From Leptospiraceae bacterium (GTDB lineage Bacteria; Spirochaetota; Leptospiria; Leptospirales; Leptospiraceae): a stretch of DNA of 64,000 bases. The position numbers and the translations under genes were made by a program. The notes beneath the pieces were generated by a model, which saw only the letters and a list, made by a program, of their open reading frames with translations, had not been told where the DNA came from and made no database searches. Shown here piece by piece: positions 1-9,295 of the stretch (position 1 is the stretch's first letter; each line of letters opens with the position of its first letter). The stretch lies in NCBI GenBank assembly GCA_024233875.1, contig JACKPB010000006.1:270032-334031 (forward strand). Reading direction: 5' to 3'.

Positions 1-10
1 GGGAGGGATC

Positions 11-400
11 ATGGGGATCATCAACCCATCCTCAAAGGATCCCGGGATCTATCCCTATCTTCGATTTTTCTTGATCACCGGCTACAATCGGGCGGATTTC
101 AGTGAAATCAAAGAAGAATTTCAAAAAATTCTCGAACATGAAGAGAGAAAGGGAGAGATGGAAAGCATCACTTCACTCGGAGACATCGAGGAACCGAAGC
201 ATAAATTTCCCGGACATTTTTGGAGATTCTATGACCGACTGAGACCGAGATACGGAAAAGCGGGATTCTATCTGGTTAGAATGGGGGAGGGGAAGGTTCT
301 CATCATCGACATTCGTGAGATCTATTCTGAAGAGTCCCCTCATTCTGAAGAAATTCAAAAGGTTCTGGATTCTCTAAATTTTTCGGGTTCTTTTCAATAA
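11..400 (+). CDS. Conserved-looking hypothetical protein (possibly 5' partial)
   Basis: I do not recognise this 129-residue protein. It is soluble, rich in charged residues, has no signal peptide or membrane segment, and has an aromatic centre (GHFWRFYDRLRPRYG). A GGGAGG stretch lies just before the ATG at 11, so this start is plausible. However, the reading frame is open to the window edge, so it could be the C-terminal part of a longer protein. The gene converges on the M23 peptidase gene and overlaps its 3' end by 7 bases. Confidence 0.55.
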   Translation: MGIINPSSKDPGIYPYLRFFLITGYNRADFSEIKEEFQKILEHEERKGEMESITSLGDIEEPKHKFPGHFWRFYDRLRPRYGKAGFYLVRMGEGKVLIIDIREIYSEESPHSEEIQKVLDSLNFSGSFQ

Positions 401-1479
401 AGGGATACTTCCAGAACTGAGAGCGGGTTGATCATCACCCCATCCACTCTGAGACCGAGGTGGAGGTGGGGTCCTGTGGAAACTCCTGTGGATCCGATCT
501 CTCCGATCTTGGTACCTTTTTTTACAAAATCACCTTCTTTGACCAGAGTCTTGCTTTGATGCATGTAGAGTGAAAACATCTGGGATCCGTGATCGATCAC
601 GGTGAAGATTCCCTCAAAAAACATACGTTCTGAAATGAGAACCTTGCCGTTCTGAATGGCATAGATAGGAAAACCAATCTTTCCCCGGAGATCAACTCCT
701 CCATGGGGTTTGCCTTTTCTCTTGGGATGGTAGTATCGTTTTGTGTAGAATGGGCTGGTGACGAAGAGAGTATTTACCGGAGAGACAAATCTTCCGGAGA
801 TCTGCATATCAGAAATGGTGGAGAAGGCTTTTTGTTTCTTGAGATCGCATTTTTCGATAAATCTTTGAGTTTCTGCGGAATATCCTCTGGGAACATACTT
901 CTTAGGGACCCGAAGTCTGCTGTACATCTTTCGAACCGGAAATTGGGTGTCCCGAATGTTTATGGAAAATGTTTCTGTGGTGGACTTGGTTTTGGATTTC
1001 CTGTGAACGACTAGGTCATTCAGACCTACCTTTTGCTCCGGATGGATGGGAACGATGCCAATGTATCCTTTTCTTGTAGGGCTGAGAGAAATTTGAGTGT
1101 TTCTCCAGAGAATTCTGTACTGAGAGATGTCCAGTCTACACTCGGGATTATTGCTGTAAATTCTGAGGAAGGCCAGATTTCCCTGTCGGAATTGCTTTGC
1201 CCGGATCTTGATCACGTACCCCCGCCCTCTAAAGATCAATTCTTCGAAAGATGTGGGAATCTTGGTCTTTCTTTTGTACTTCAAGGGATCTACATAAGTG
1301 TATCTTGTTCTTTTTTTCTTTTTAGATTTCTTGCGAGAGTGAGTACGGCTGTGCTTTTTTTTATATTTGTAGGATACACTGCTTTTCTTGGAAGATGTAG
1401 ACTTCTTGGATTTCTTTTTGGCATCCAGAGAAGGGACAAGAAGCAGGATTGTGAGCAATAGAGCAATAAATTTCTTCAT
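394..1479 (-). CDS. Secreted M23 (LytM-type) metallopeptidase
   Basis: Probable periplasmic peptidoglycan endopeptidase, or a LytM-type regulator of one. An N-terminal signal peptide (MKKFIALLLTILLLVPSLDA) is followed by a very basic Lys/Ser/Arg linker of about 45 residues and a middle region without a recognised domain. The last 110 residues are the M23 domain. Zinc-ligand motifs are visible: HGGVD (HxxxD) in the first half of the domain and HLHLG (HxH) near the end, with MHQS between them, so it looks catalytically competent. I chose the ATG at 1479; a TTG two codons upstream is also in frame. No strong ribosome-binding site is seen. The Lys-rich linker may contact the cell wall. This placement is inferred. 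Confidence 0.85.
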   Translation of the reverse strand: MKKFIALLLTILLLVPSLDAKKKSKKSTSSKKSSVSYKYKKKHSRTHSRKKSKKKKRTRYTYVDPLKYKRKTKIPTSFEELIFRGRGYVIKIRAKQFRQGNLAFLRIYSNNPECRLDISQYRILWRNTQISLSPTRKGYIGIVPIHPEQKVGLNDLVVHRKSKTKSTTETFSINIRDTQFPVRKMYSRLRVPKKYVPRGYSAETQRFIEKCDLKKQKAFSTISDMQISGRFVSPVNTLFVTSPFYTKRYYHPKRKGKPHGGVDLRGKIGFPIYAIQNGKVLISERMFFEGIFTVIDHGSQMFSLYMHQSKTLVKEGDFVKKGTKIGEIGSTGVSTGPHLHLGLRVDGVMINPLSVLEVSLY

Positions 1480-1578
1480 AAACAAACAACTGATGTACTA
1501 TAAAATCCTTTCTGACAGGAAATGGGGCTTCCTGCAAAGCATTTTTGGTAAATTTTGATATTTAGTTTAAATTTTTAA

Positions 1579-1608
1579 GAAAGCCGACTCCCTCCAAAGA
1601 GAGAGTCG
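1579..1608 (-). terminator. Probable terminator of the antiporter gene
   Basis: An imperfect inverted repeat (GACTCCCTC / GAGAGAGTC with a short AAA loop) lies just past the stop codon of the antiporter gene. Read on the minus strand it is followed by a T-rich stretch. It separates the antiporter gene from the M23 gene, which is transcribed in the same direction. Confidence 0.5.
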
Positions 1609-1617
1609 ACAGAAGTT

Positions 1618-3141
1618 TTATTTGAAAAAGATAAAGGTAAGAACAATGAAGAGGGGAATGAGAATCGAACCCGAGTAAAGTACATAACCACCAAAAGAAG
1701 GCATCTTTACATTGGTTTCTTCTGCCACTGCTTTTACCATGAAGTTTGGCGCGTTTCCGATATAGGTGTTTGCACCCATGAATACGGCTCCGACCGAGAT
1801 TGCTTTGAGAATACCGGCATGTTCTGCTACGATAGTAGGAACACTGGCTCCATCAAATAGACCCTGAGCCAAACTTAGGAAGACTACGTACGTAGGTGCA
1901 TTGTCCAGAACTGAGGAGAATAGACCTGTCATCCAAAAGAATTGGTACTGCTCGGTGACACCCAGGCTCTTTCCATTCGTTTCGAGGAGAACCAATGCGG
2001 GAATCATAGTGATGAAGATCCCTATAAAGAGATAGGCAACTTCCTGAATCGGATGAAAGGTAAATTTGTTTTCTACTCTGAATTTTGGATCTGAAGTAGC
2101 TTTGGAGATGAAGATCAGAGCTATCATACCCAGTTCGCGAATAAAACCTATGTAGTGGTTGTGCTTGATTGCTTCAATGTATTTTTCGTTGAGGAAAGCG
2201 GCACAGAGGATGATCCCACCCAACCAGAGAAAGTTGATTTGTCCTGCTAGAGAGATGGGTTCAATCTCAGTCTTATCTCGTTTCACATCTTTGATGGTTT
2301 CTTTTCCGTAGGCAATTGTGTCCCAGATGAAATAAATTACCGAGAGAATAGCGATCGCCACTAGCATTTCGGGGAGAAGGTTGAAGGTCCACTCGAATGG
2401 AACTCCTTTTAGATACCCGAGAAAGAGAGGAGGATCTCCTAGAGGAGTCAAGGAACCACCTATGTTGGATACCATGAAGATAAAGAATACGACTGTATGA
2501 ACTACGTGTTTTCTTTCTGAGTTAGTTTTCAGAAGAGGGCGGATGAGAAGCATGGAAGCCCCTGTAGTTCCGATGAAAGAAGCCAGGAATGCACCCACTA
2601 AAAGGAAGAGAAGGTTGTTTATCGGCTTGGCTTCAATGTCACCCCGTAGAACAATCCCACCTGAAATATAGAATAGGGAAGTCAGAAGGATGATGAACGG
2701 AATGTAGTCAAAAACCAACTGATGCACAACATTGTGCGAGTAGCCATTTGGGAGTAAAATAACCAGAGCGACTGCTGAAAGTGAAAGAGAAATGATCAGC
2801 TTATTGGTATTGTTTTCCCACCAATGGGGTAGATGTCCCGGAGCTATAGGAAATATAGCAATGCTGAGAAGAAGAAGAGCAAAAGGAATGACTGTCCAAA
2901 TCGCCAGAGGACTTTGGTGACCGTGATGATCGCCCTCTGCTTTGTGTTCAGTTGCCTGTTGATCTTTGTTTTCGGCTCCATCGTGATTTACAGGAGCATC
3001 TTTGGTTCCCTCATCGGCCGGTTGTTCTGACTGAACGGGGTCTTTGACAGGAGCTGATTCTTCTGCAAACAAATATCCGAGTTGAACATTACCAATGAGA
3101 AACAGAGTCAGGAAAAGACTGGAGATCTTTTTTATTTTCAT
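1618..3141 (-). CDS. nhaD: NhaD-type sodium:proton antiporter
   Basis: Inner-membrane ion transporter of the ArsB/NhaD (ion transporter) superfamily, expected to exchange Na+ for H+. The 507-residue protein starts with a signal-like segment. An acidic, Gln/Glu-rich hydrophilic stretch of about 55 residues follows, ending in a His cluster (GDHHGHQS), and then about a dozen hydrophobic segments. The family-typical patch SNIGGSLTPLGDPPLF is present, as is a second-half equivalent around FSSVLDNAPTYVVF and GANTYIGNAPNFM. The ATG at 3141 has an AGGGA ribosome-binding site; an upstream TTG is less likely. The His-rich N-terminal tail is unusual and could be a pH or metal sensor, which is inference. 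Exact ion specificity cannot be read from sequence. Confidence 0.85.
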   Translation of the reverse strand: MKIKKISSLFLTLFLIGNVQLGYLFAEESAPVKDPVQSEQPADEGTKDAPVNHDGAENKDQQATEHKAEGDHHGHQSPLAIWTVIPFALLLLSIAIFPIAPGHLPHWWENNTNKLIISLSLSAVALVILLPNGYSHNVVHQLVFDYIPFIILLTSLFYISGGIVLRGDIEAKPINNLLFLLVGAFLASFIGTTGASMLLIRPLLKTNSERKHVVHTVVFFIFMVSNIGGSLTPLGDPPLFLGYLKGVPFEWTFNLLPEMLVAIAILSVIYFIWDTIAYGKETIKDVKRDKTEIEPISLAGQINFLWLGGIILCAAFLNEKYIEAIKHNHYIGFIRELGMIALIFISKATSDPKFRVENKFTFHPIQEVAYLFIGIFITMIPALVLLETNGKSLGVTEQYQFFWMTGLFSSVLDNAPTYVVFLSLAQGLFDGASVPTIVAEHAGILKAISVGAVFMGANTYIGNAPNFMVKAVAEETNVKMPSFGGYVLYSGSILIPLFIVLTFIFFK

Positions 3142-3353
3142 ACACAATCCCTAGAAATATTTTACTTTTAACAGGTTTTAGTTAGCTGATTTCGCATTCA
3201 AAGTTTTTTTTTCAATTTAAAAAAATTCTTATACTAATTTAAAACGATCAGGTAGTGTCTCATTTTTAATCTGAGTCGGATAGAGATTGAATTTCTTTTT
3301 CTTCTCCGTTGCCGAAAGCGAATCAGGATAAGAAATCGATGAACGAGTCCTGA

Positions 3354-3920
3354 TTACCAGCCTACACCACTGTTGTCTCTTGCTTTCTTTCGAAAGGTTT
3401 GCTTTTCGGACACTGCTACAGCCAGAGAGCTAATCTGAATGAACTCTACATTGAGAATCTGCTCGACGATTTTCTTTCCATCGCTGCGGAACATATTTTC
3501 ATCTATCCTGGAACGAATGAAGTAGTTGGGAGATTTGAGATCGCCCAGATCAAAGTCACTTCCCATTTGTTGGGAAATCTTGATCTCTTTGAGTTGGTCC
3601 TGTCGTTTTTCGGTTCTGAGTGTGTAGATTTTGTTCTTTATCATTTCCTGGACGAGAGCATTGTCAAATACATCAGTCGGGAGTTGTTCGGAAGTTTCAT
3701 TTTTCGTTGGAGTGAGAGCGACGAAGATTCCCTCAGAGGATGGGTTTTTTTTGAAATAGACAGCGATCTTTTGGGTGATGATTCGTGCGGCCTCTTCCAT
3801 CTCAGTTCGGGTGAGTCCACCGGTGTCAGACACCATGTCCGAGTCAGAATCCAATCTCTTGGCTCCGGAAGAGCAGGTAGCCAGCATGCTTAAGAGTATG
3901 AGCATGGATAAATATTTCAT
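3354..3920 (-). CDS. LpoB-like lipoprotein (penicillin-binding-protein activator family)
   Basis: Outer-membrane lipoprotein resembling the LpoB/PF13036 family, whose enterobacterial members stimulate peptidoglycan synthases. The signal peptide MKYLSMLILLSMLATC ends at a relaxed spirochaete-style lipobox (Cys16). The body carries family-like features: a phrase about a protein being present or unstable (VFDNALVQEMIKNKIYTLRTE), then the recognisable ISQQMGSDFDLGDLKSPNY. The ATG at 3920 is preferred because GGAGG lies five bases before it; an ATG four codons upstream overlaps that site. No PBP partner gene lies nearby, so the role is taken from family resemblance only. Confidence 0.65.
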   Translation of the reverse strand: MKYLSMLILLSMLATCSSGAKRLDSDSDMVSDTGGLTRTEMEEAARIITQKIAVYFKKNPSSEGIFVALTPTKNETSEQLPTDVFDNALVQEMIKNKIYTLRTEKRQDQLKEIKISQQMGSDFDLGDLKSPNYFIRSRIDENMFRSDGKKIVEQILNVEFIQISSLAVAVSEKQTFRKKARDNSGVGW

Positions 3921-4192
3921 AAAATCCTCCATTCTCGATTTAGAGTTCTTTTTTAAATGAGATTGTCAAGAATTCTTTCCCCGGATTCCAGATTTCTGAA
4001 AAGAGGAGTTCAATTCTTTCGGAGTTCAAACTCATTCTGAGTCAGAGGAAGCAAAATCTGGATTAGAAAGTTTTGATTTTGAAATTTAGATTTACCAGAG
4101 AGCTGAATTTCATGAAATGTCTTTATTAGGAACCCAGGTCCGGTTCTTTTGAGAGAATTCTCAATTAAAAAATAGGAAAAAAGGTAAACAAT

Positions 4193-5185
4193 ATGGCAAA
4201 CTTGAAGCATCCTAGAGAAGCACTATTTGAAGGGGAAAAACCATTCCCGATTATTCCTGCATGTGAGCATTTTGCGGGATCAGAAAAACTCATTACCAAA
4301 GCACTGGAATTGCAGAACAAACTGGGTGGAATGTTTGATATTACTATGGATTGTGAAGACGGAGCCCAAACCGGCAAAGAAAAAGAACATGCCGAGATGA
4401 TAGTAAACATTCAAAACTCCGATCTGAACAAATTGAAAATGAGTGGAGTTCGAATCCATGATTATACCAACGCATACTGGAAACAGGATGTGGATATCGT
4501 TGTGAAAGGTGCCGGAAATGTGATCGCTTACATCACTATTCCCAAACCTACCAAAGCCGCTCAGGTGGAAGAGATGATTTCTTACATTCAGGAATCAGCA
4601 AAGAAAAACAATATCACAAGAGAGATTCCCATTCATGTTCTCATTGAAACTCACGGAGCTCTTCTGGATGTTGAAAAGATCGCTGCACTTCCCTGGATGC
4701 AGGTATTGGACTTCGGATTGATGGACTTTATCTCCGGACACCACGGTGCCATCCCTGCAAGTGCAATGAGAAGCCCCGGTCAGTTTGAGCATGAACTTCT
4801 CAGACAGGCAAAAGCAACAATGGTAGCCGCAGCTTTAGCTCACGGTGTTGTCCCCGCGCACAACGTAACCTTAGATTTGAAAAATCCATACCAAACTTAC
4901 AAAGATGCAAGTCGGGCAAGATATGATTTTGGATTCCTGAGAATGTGGTCGATTTATCCAACTCAGATTCAGGCCATCATCGATGCTATGGCTCCTGACT
5001 ATAGCGAAGTGAAGACCGGTTGTGATATCCTACTCAAAGCTCAGGATTCTGAATGGGGACCGATTCAGCATGATGGCGAACTTCATGATAGAGCGACCTA
5101 TAGATATTTCTGGGAACTCGTTCAAAAAGCAAAAATCATGGGACAGAAACTTCCCGAAGAAGTCGAAAAAAGATTCTTCTCCTGA
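4193..5185 (+). CDS. HpcH/HpaI aldolase / citrate lyase beta (CitE)-like CoA-ester lyase
   Basis: Cytoplasmic TIM-barrel lyase of the HpcH/HpaI-CitE family, 330 residues, close to the usual malyl/citramalyl-CoA lyase-like size. Visible signatures are the metal-binding acidic motif TMDCEDGAQTGKEKEH near residue 45-60, the IETHGALLDVEKIAALP strand at about 145-160, and GLMDFISGHHG at about 175. The C-terminal HDGELHDRATYRYFWELV segment fits the family's lid. The substrate is probably a short beta-hydroxyacyl-CoA (malyl- or citramalyl-CoA type). The exact substrate is not determined by these motifs. It is flanked by a clear terminator downstream and stands alone as a transcription unit. An AGGAAAAAAGG-like ribosome-binding site precedes the ATG. 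Confidence 0.8.
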   Translation: MANLKHPREALFEGEKPFPIIPACEHFAGSEKLITKALELQNKLGGMFDITMDCEDGAQTGKEKEHAEMIVNIQNSDLNKLKMSGVRIHDYTNAYWKQDVDIVVKGAGNVIAYITIPKPTKAAQVEEMISYIQESAKKNNITREIPIHVLIETHGALLDVEKIAALPWMQVLDFGLMDFISGHHGAIPASAMRSPGQFEHELLRQAKATMVAAALAHGVVPAHNVTLDLKNPYQTYKDASRARYDFGFLRMWSIYPTQIQAIIDAMAPDYSEVKTGCDILLKAQDSEWGPIQHDGELHDRATYRYFWELVQKAKIMGQKLPEEVEKRFFS

Positions 5186-5199
5186 TTTTCCAAACGATT

Positions 5200-5227
5200 G
5201 TATTACCTACCTACGGGTGGGTAGTAC
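5200..5227 (+). terminator. Hairpin terminator after the lyase gene
   Basis: A 12-pair stem (GTATTACCTACC / GGTGGGTAGTAC, with two G-U pairs and a 4-base loop) starts 14 bases past the stop codon. It is followed by a pyrimidine-rich stretch, so it fits a factor-independent terminator. Confidence 0.6.
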
Positions 5228-5306
5228 AACTCCTTCTCTTTTCTCTCTCCAAATAAAAAAATAAACACTGACGGAGCCTATTTACCGGTTCTCATCGATC
5301 ATTCAC

Positions 5307-5440
5307 TCATCAATACACTTCGTTTGAAAGGTGAGGATAATGAAAAGAAGCCTTTCGCCAATGGTTCGATCCGGCTCACCAACCGGGGACTCATCGTCCC
5401 CAAACCCCTATTATTATTGATCTATTAGTAAAATCTTATT
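5307..5440 (+). repeat. R1 intergenic structured repeat, copy a
   Basis: Member of an intergenic repeat seen at about 17 places in this window. The consensus has three successive hairpins: helix 1 (CACCTT/AAGGTG enclosing CGCAC/GTGCG), helix 2 (GAAAGG-GAG-CCTTTC), and helix 3 (TTGGGGAC-TCATC-GTCCCCAA). An AACCCCTATTTTTA tail and an AT-rich TCTATTAGTAAAAT segment follow. In this copy helix 2 has lost pairing, and an extra segment with GGTTCGATCCGGCTCACC sits between helices 2 and 3, as in copy b. Confidence 0.7.
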
Positions 5441-5521
5441 CAAATAATAGGACGGGCTATGCCTTAGAAGAAATGAAAGTTGAATTGGGGTTGGGTTAGG
5501 GTTTGAATCGAGGGGTGAAAA

Positions 5522-5552
5522 ATGAAAAAGGGGATGTAAGAGAACATCCCCT
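5522..5552 (-). terminator. Rho-independent terminator of the small lipoprotein gene
   Basis: A perfect 9-bp stem AGGGGATGT / ACATCCCCT with a six-base loop lies 21 bases past the stop codon. On the minus strand it is followed by TTTTTCATTTTT. This is a textbook intrinsic terminator. Confidence 0.85.
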
Positions 5553-5573
5553 ATAGAAAGGATAGTTAAGAAA

Positions 5574-6134
5574 TTATTTTTTCTTAGCTGGTGCTGCTGC
5601 TTCTTCTTTTGTAGATTTTGCTGAATTAGTGATTGCTAATACAGCTGCTCTATCTGTGTTGTAAGTAGCGATCGGGCTGTAAGTATAGAGAACTAAAGAT
5701 CCTGCTCCGGAGGGGCAAAGGATAACGTCTACATCAGCACTGTCTTTTTTGTCAGCAGACATAGTGTAGATAGTAGTCACTTCAATTTTATTAGGAGTTG
5801 TGTTTTTAGCTACACGACCACCAACGATCTCTTTGTTCAAAGTTGTTTTGATTTTTTCGATCATTTTGGTAGATACTTTTTCAACATCTTTTTCAGTGAT
5901 TACATCGATTACGATATCAATTTTATCTTTCACAGCGTGTAAAACAGGAGGAACGGAAGGTTCAGCTTCGAGTTTCCACTTAGCTGGGATAGTGATTTTG
6001 ATACCGCATGCATCCAGTTGATGTTCCTGAGCAGAGTCTTTGGGTTCTAATACTGTTGTTCTGGGGATAGCCACACCGCAGTTTACTACGAGAAAAGTAG
6101 TTAAGATAGAGAGTAGAGATAGTTTTTTAATCAT
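5574..6134 (-). CDS. Hypothetical lipoprotein
   Basis: 186-residue predicted lipoprotein. The signal peptide MIKKLSLLSILTTFLVVNC places the lipidated Cys at 19. The mature part has a segment (GIKITIPAKWKLEAEPSVPP) that looks like the start of a PsbP-like or DcrB-like beta fold, where such proteins begin with a 'fits/works as' strand after the signal. It ends in an Ala/Lys-rich tail (EEAAAPAKKK). Two further Cys residues (in DACGIK and ILCPSG) could form a disulfide. Function is unknown. It has its own terminator and stands alone. The DcrB/PsbP comparison is weak and based on appearance only. Confidence 0.7.
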   Translation of the reverse strand: MIKKLSLLSILTTFLVVNCGVAIPRTTVLEPKDSAQEHQLDACGIKITIPAKWKLEAEPSVPPVLHAVKDKIDIVIDVITEKDVEKVSTKMIEKIKTTLNKEIVGGRVAKNTTPNKIEVTTIYTMSADKKDSADVDVILCPSGAGSLVLYTYSPIATYNTDRAAVLAITNSAKSTKEEAAAPAKKK

Positions 6135-6526
6135 CTTGTTTCCTTGAATTCCTAAAAATGGGATACCTATAGCTTAAAAAATCAGAGTAATTTTTGTAAA
6201 TCTTTTTTCCAATAAGTAGAAAACTTAGGGTTTTTCCGAGAAATTCACTTAAGTCCAGCTATATATCTCTACTTGATCTGAAGATTCAATTCATTTTCCT
6301 TTGTTTTTTTTATGATTTTGTATAAAAATCTATGCTCTTTCATTAAAAATAAAGTCTAAACCTTTTCAAAAAAAATAGGTACATTCCGCCCCAAAATGAA
6401 ATCCGGATTTGTCTGAAAATCAATTGGATATACTACTAAGAGGGCCCTTAGAAAGCTATTCCGAATACATTTTCAAGAGGGAATGCATTTGTATCGAAAG
6501 ATCTAGATATACCAATTCTCATAAAT

Positions 6527-6640
6527 ACCTCACCGCACTTCGTACGAAAGGTGAGGATAATGAAAGGAAGCCTTTCGGCAATGGTTCGACCCGGCTCACC
6601 AACCATGGACTCATCGTCCCCAAACCCCTATTTTTAGATA
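6527..6640 (+). repeat. R1 intergenic structured repeat, copy b
   Basis: The same three-hairpin unit as copy a, including the inserted GGTTCGACCCGGCTCACC segment. Outer helix 1 arms CTCACC / GGTGAG are paired here. A short reading frame running through this copy and its flank is not believed to be a gene, because it is created by the repeat. Confidence 0.7.
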
Positions 6641-6823
6641 TTCATTTCGTTTACTGAAATACTCCATTTGAATAAAGATTGAGTTCTCCCGCCTGATAGA
6701 GAACTCCAACTGATTCTTAAATCTCATTGAGACTGAATTCTAAATTTGAAGCCGGAAAAAGAAAAAATAGGAACTTATGAGATTGGATTTGAGATGAATT
6801 AGACGGAAATTCTTCTCAGCCAT

Positions 6824-7489
6824 TCAATCTGTGGATTCTAAGAAATGGATGAGTTCGTATTTGGGATGAGAGGGTAGGGCAAGGTTTTTCTCTTTCACAT
6901 GGAGAGTGCAGGTTTTCAATAATATATTGGATTTTAGTTCGAGAATCCATTCCTCTGTGACTTCAATAGGGATGATCGTATCTTCTTCAGAAAGATGGAT
7001 ATGCAAACTAGGGGATTCATAAGCATCAAAACGAATGATTTTTCCTGTGAATGTAAATTCCTTCACTTTGTCCCCGCGATTCTCTCCAGAGTTGAACAGA
7101 GTGTCCGGTTCTATCTGAAGGAATTTAGAGTCTTCGAGAGAGGTGCTCAGGGTGAAGCTGAATTTATCCTTTTTAGCCTTTAGGAGAATGCTTTCGATGA
7201 TAAGTTTTCTTTCTTCGGGAAGATCACGGAGGGAACCTGATTTTTCAATCAAAGACAGGTCATCCTGAAAGAGACGAACAAAAGGAAGGATAGTTATGTA
7301 CCTGTGTCGGACTGAGTTATTTTCGATTCGAAATCCGAGTGAGGGAAAGTAAGCGGGCGAGTCAGAAAATACATTTTTCTCCAACTTTCGCATGGATTCC
7401 AAAATTCCACGAATATTTACATTGGCGAGTCTATTCTTTTCCGATTCGGAAGAATTGATTTGAATGTAAATTGATCCGGTTTTTTCCAT
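6824..7489 (-). CDS. Hypothetical protein
   Basis: 221-residue soluble protein with no signal peptide, membrane segment or recognised motif. It is rich in Leu, Glu and Ser and looks like alternating strands and helices. The segment TFTGKIIRFDAYESPSLHIHL suggests a small beta-barrel, such as a PilZ-like or OB-like fold, in the C-terminal half, but no diagnostic residues are visible. The ATG at 7489 is preferred over an upstream in-frame TTG. It is monocistronic, between repeat copies b and c. I cannot assign a function. Confidence 0.6.
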   Translation of the reverse strand: MEKTGSIYIQINSSESEKNRLANVNIRGILESMRKLEKNVFSDSPAYFPSLGFRIENNSVRHRYITILPFVRLFQDDLSLIEKSGSLRDLPEERKLIIESILLKAKKDKFSFTLSTSLEDSKFLQIEPDTLFNSGENRGDKVKEFTFTGKIIRFDAYESPSLHIHLSEEDTIIPIEVTEEWILELKSNILLKTCTLHVKEKNLALPSHPKYELIHFLESTD

Positions 7490-7620
7490 AGTTTCCAATT
7501 CTCAATCCATTTCCTCTGTAGAGGAGAATAAGTCCAGAGATTTCCTATAGCCAATCGATACAGGTTATTGAAGTGATACAGCTGTCAATCGGGTAAGAAA
7601 ATCCTATGGCAAAAAATCAA

Positions 7621-7670
7621 AAAAGGGGTTTGGGGAGTTCGTCCCCAAATTGCCGATAGGCTCCCTATCA
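7621..7670 (-). repeat. R1 repeat, copy c (truncated; covarying helix 2)
   Basis: Reverse-oriented partial R1 holding helices 2 and 3 only. Helix 2 reads GATAGG-GAG-CCTATC instead of GAAAGG-GAG-CCTTTC, so both arms have changed together while the GAG loop is kept. Helix 3 is TTTGGGGA / TCCCCAAA. Confidence 0.7.
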
Positions 7671-7754
7671 AACAGTTTAGCACAAAATAGGTGAGAGATA
7701 AGGGTAAGAAAAAGAATATATACCGGTTTTCATAGATACTTGTGTATATCTTCT

Positions 7755-9017
7755 TCAGGTAATGAGTGTAAGCGGTAGTACAATTTTACAGGAATAGATA
7801 TCATTAGAAAAATGATTCTGAATACTTCCTCCCATATTTGTAATACGGGATGCAATCGATGAAGTACCCCTCCCTTCCTGATTTTTATCGTAATTGGAAA
7901 AGGACTGTATCTCGATGGTTAAATTGTCGGAAAAGGTCCAGGCCCATTCACCGGCTCCATAACCGTACTTTAAGTCATTGGAACAGATTTCCATACATAT
8001 GAGATACAATTGTTGGATGAACTTTACATTTGTAGCTTCGGAATAATTATTTAAAGATCGTCCATTCATTAATATCTTTATTTTTCTATGAAAGATTCCA
8101 TATCTTCTGAAGAGGACTGATTTAATCCCGCTAAAGAAATCTTTCTGAATGATAGATGAATCCGAAAAAGAATTGATATTCATCCTGAGAGCATCTTCAA
8201 CACGATAGATAATATTTAAGGTGAGTTGTTTTTTCTTTTCATCCAAATCCAGTTCATCTAGAAGTTCACTGAGATTCCATTTTAAATCAAGAATAGCAGA
8301 TCCGAGATGATCATGTATGTCATCGAGAATGGATTTACGGGTCAGCTCAGCGGCTAGTTCTTTTTCGACTTCTATCCTCTTGATGGTTTCCCGTTCCAGG
8401 TTTCTCAAATACAATTGATTTGTATAACGGGTTCTGAACCAAAAAAAATTGAATCCCGAAGAAAAGATATAAAAAGGAAAAATATAGGTGAGAACAAAGA
8501 TTAGGTTCTGATCCAGAAAAGAAGCTACAGGTGATAGTGCCAGACGAAAATAGTAATATAGTACAATAAAGAACCAGAACATCATATACCTACCGGGCCT
8601 TCCCCGAAAGTAAAAGGCATGGTAGAGCATAACTAAAGGAATCATTATCCAAACAAATGGATCATGAAACGAAGTAGAGACTGAATAGATTTCTGTTTCA
8701 ATTTCTCCTAATATAAAGAGAAGAACCAGAATACGACTCCAATCAAATTTTGAAAGGGTAGCTTGTTTGTAAAAAACTACGTAAAGAAAGCAGATAATTA
8801 AGGTAGCGAATCTCGCTCCGGCACTGTAATGATTGTCATGTTGTATATCAAAATAGATAAAGTAGACCTGTCCGATGATGGCCATGAAAGCTAAAATCAA
8901 TAGACCGAAGTTTGATTGGGTTAGGATGATATCTACAATATCCTGCTCCCATGAGGGTTGAAGTTTTTTCAGAAATCCTTTCAGGGGCAATAGGGATTGT
9001 TTAGAAAAATACCTCAT
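7755..9017 (-). CDS. Membrane sensor histidine kinase (NarL/NreB-like HisKA_3 type)
   Basis: 420-residue sensor kinase. Residues 30-200 hold six or so hydrophobic segments with short loops, so sensing is probably within the membrane. A coiled stretch (residues 205-230, LERETIKRIEVEKELAAEL) leads into the dimerisation domain with the phosphoacceptor motif DIHDHLGS, in which His235 is the expected acceptor. The C-terminal ATPase domain is short but has an N-box-like MEICSND and a G-box-like EGRGTSSIASRITNMGGSI. HisKA_3 kinases usually pair with LuxR-type regulators. One is encoded 552 bases upstream on the same strand, so the two probably form a pair. The signal sensed is unknown. Confidence 0.8.
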   Translation of the reverse strand: MRYFSKQSLLPLKGFLKKLQPSWEQDIVDIILTQSNFGLLILAFMAIIGQVYFIYFDIQHDNHYSAGARFATLIICFLYVVFYKQATLSKFDWSRILVLLFILGEIETEIYSVSTSFHDPFVWIMIPLVMLYHAFYFRGRPGRYMMFWFFIVLYYYFRLALSPVASFLDQNLIFVLTYIFPFYIFSSGFNFFWFRTRYTNQLYLRNLERETIKRIEVEKELAAELTRKSILDDIHDHLGSAILDLKWNLSELLDELDLDEKKKQLTLNIIYRVEDALRMNINSFSDSSIIQKDFFSGIKSVLFRRYGIFHRKIKILMNGRSLNNYSEATNVKFIQQLYLICMEICSNDLKYGYGAGEWAWTFSDNLTIEIQSFSNYDKNQEGRGTSSIASRITNMGGSIQNHFSNDIYSCKIVLPLTLIT

Positions 9018-9228
9018 ATTAGGGATGTAGGAAAACCTTATAACCCAGTAAATAAAAATTCAAAATTCCCCCTCAAAATTGCTAGGAAATAAATTTTGAA
9101 GTTATATGTTGAAAATGTAAAAATTGTAAAATATACTAACGTTAAATATAGAATTAGTCCAAGGTTTTTTCCCGCTAGCTCCAACTAAAATTTATATTTA
9201 AATAACTAACATTACGCAAAGAAGCGAA

Positions 9229-9295
9229 ATATGAGGTTGCAGGGAGCCTGCCGGCAGCTTGGGCTATCGCCCAAACCCATATTTTCATAAATACT
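9229..9295 (+). repeat. R1-like repeat, copy d (strongly diverged, structure kept)
   Basis: A diverged R1 copy lies in the 552-base gap between the kinase and regulator genes. Helix 2 is GCAGG-GAG-CCTGC and helix 3 is TTGGGC-TATC-GCCCAA. The stems differ in sequence from the consensus but remain perfectly paired, and the AAACCC tail is kept. I see nothing else in this gap apart from a very AT-rich promoter-like stretch. Confidence 0.6.

Noticed and set aside
4010..4210. Small minus-strand frame before the CitE-like gene
   Set aside because: It overlaps the lyase's ribosome-binding site and start, and shows no start signal or recognisable motif.
6409..6657. 82-codon plus-strand frame
   Set aside because: Most of it lies in R1 copy b and the flanking AT-rich DNA. 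No ribosome-binding site is seen.
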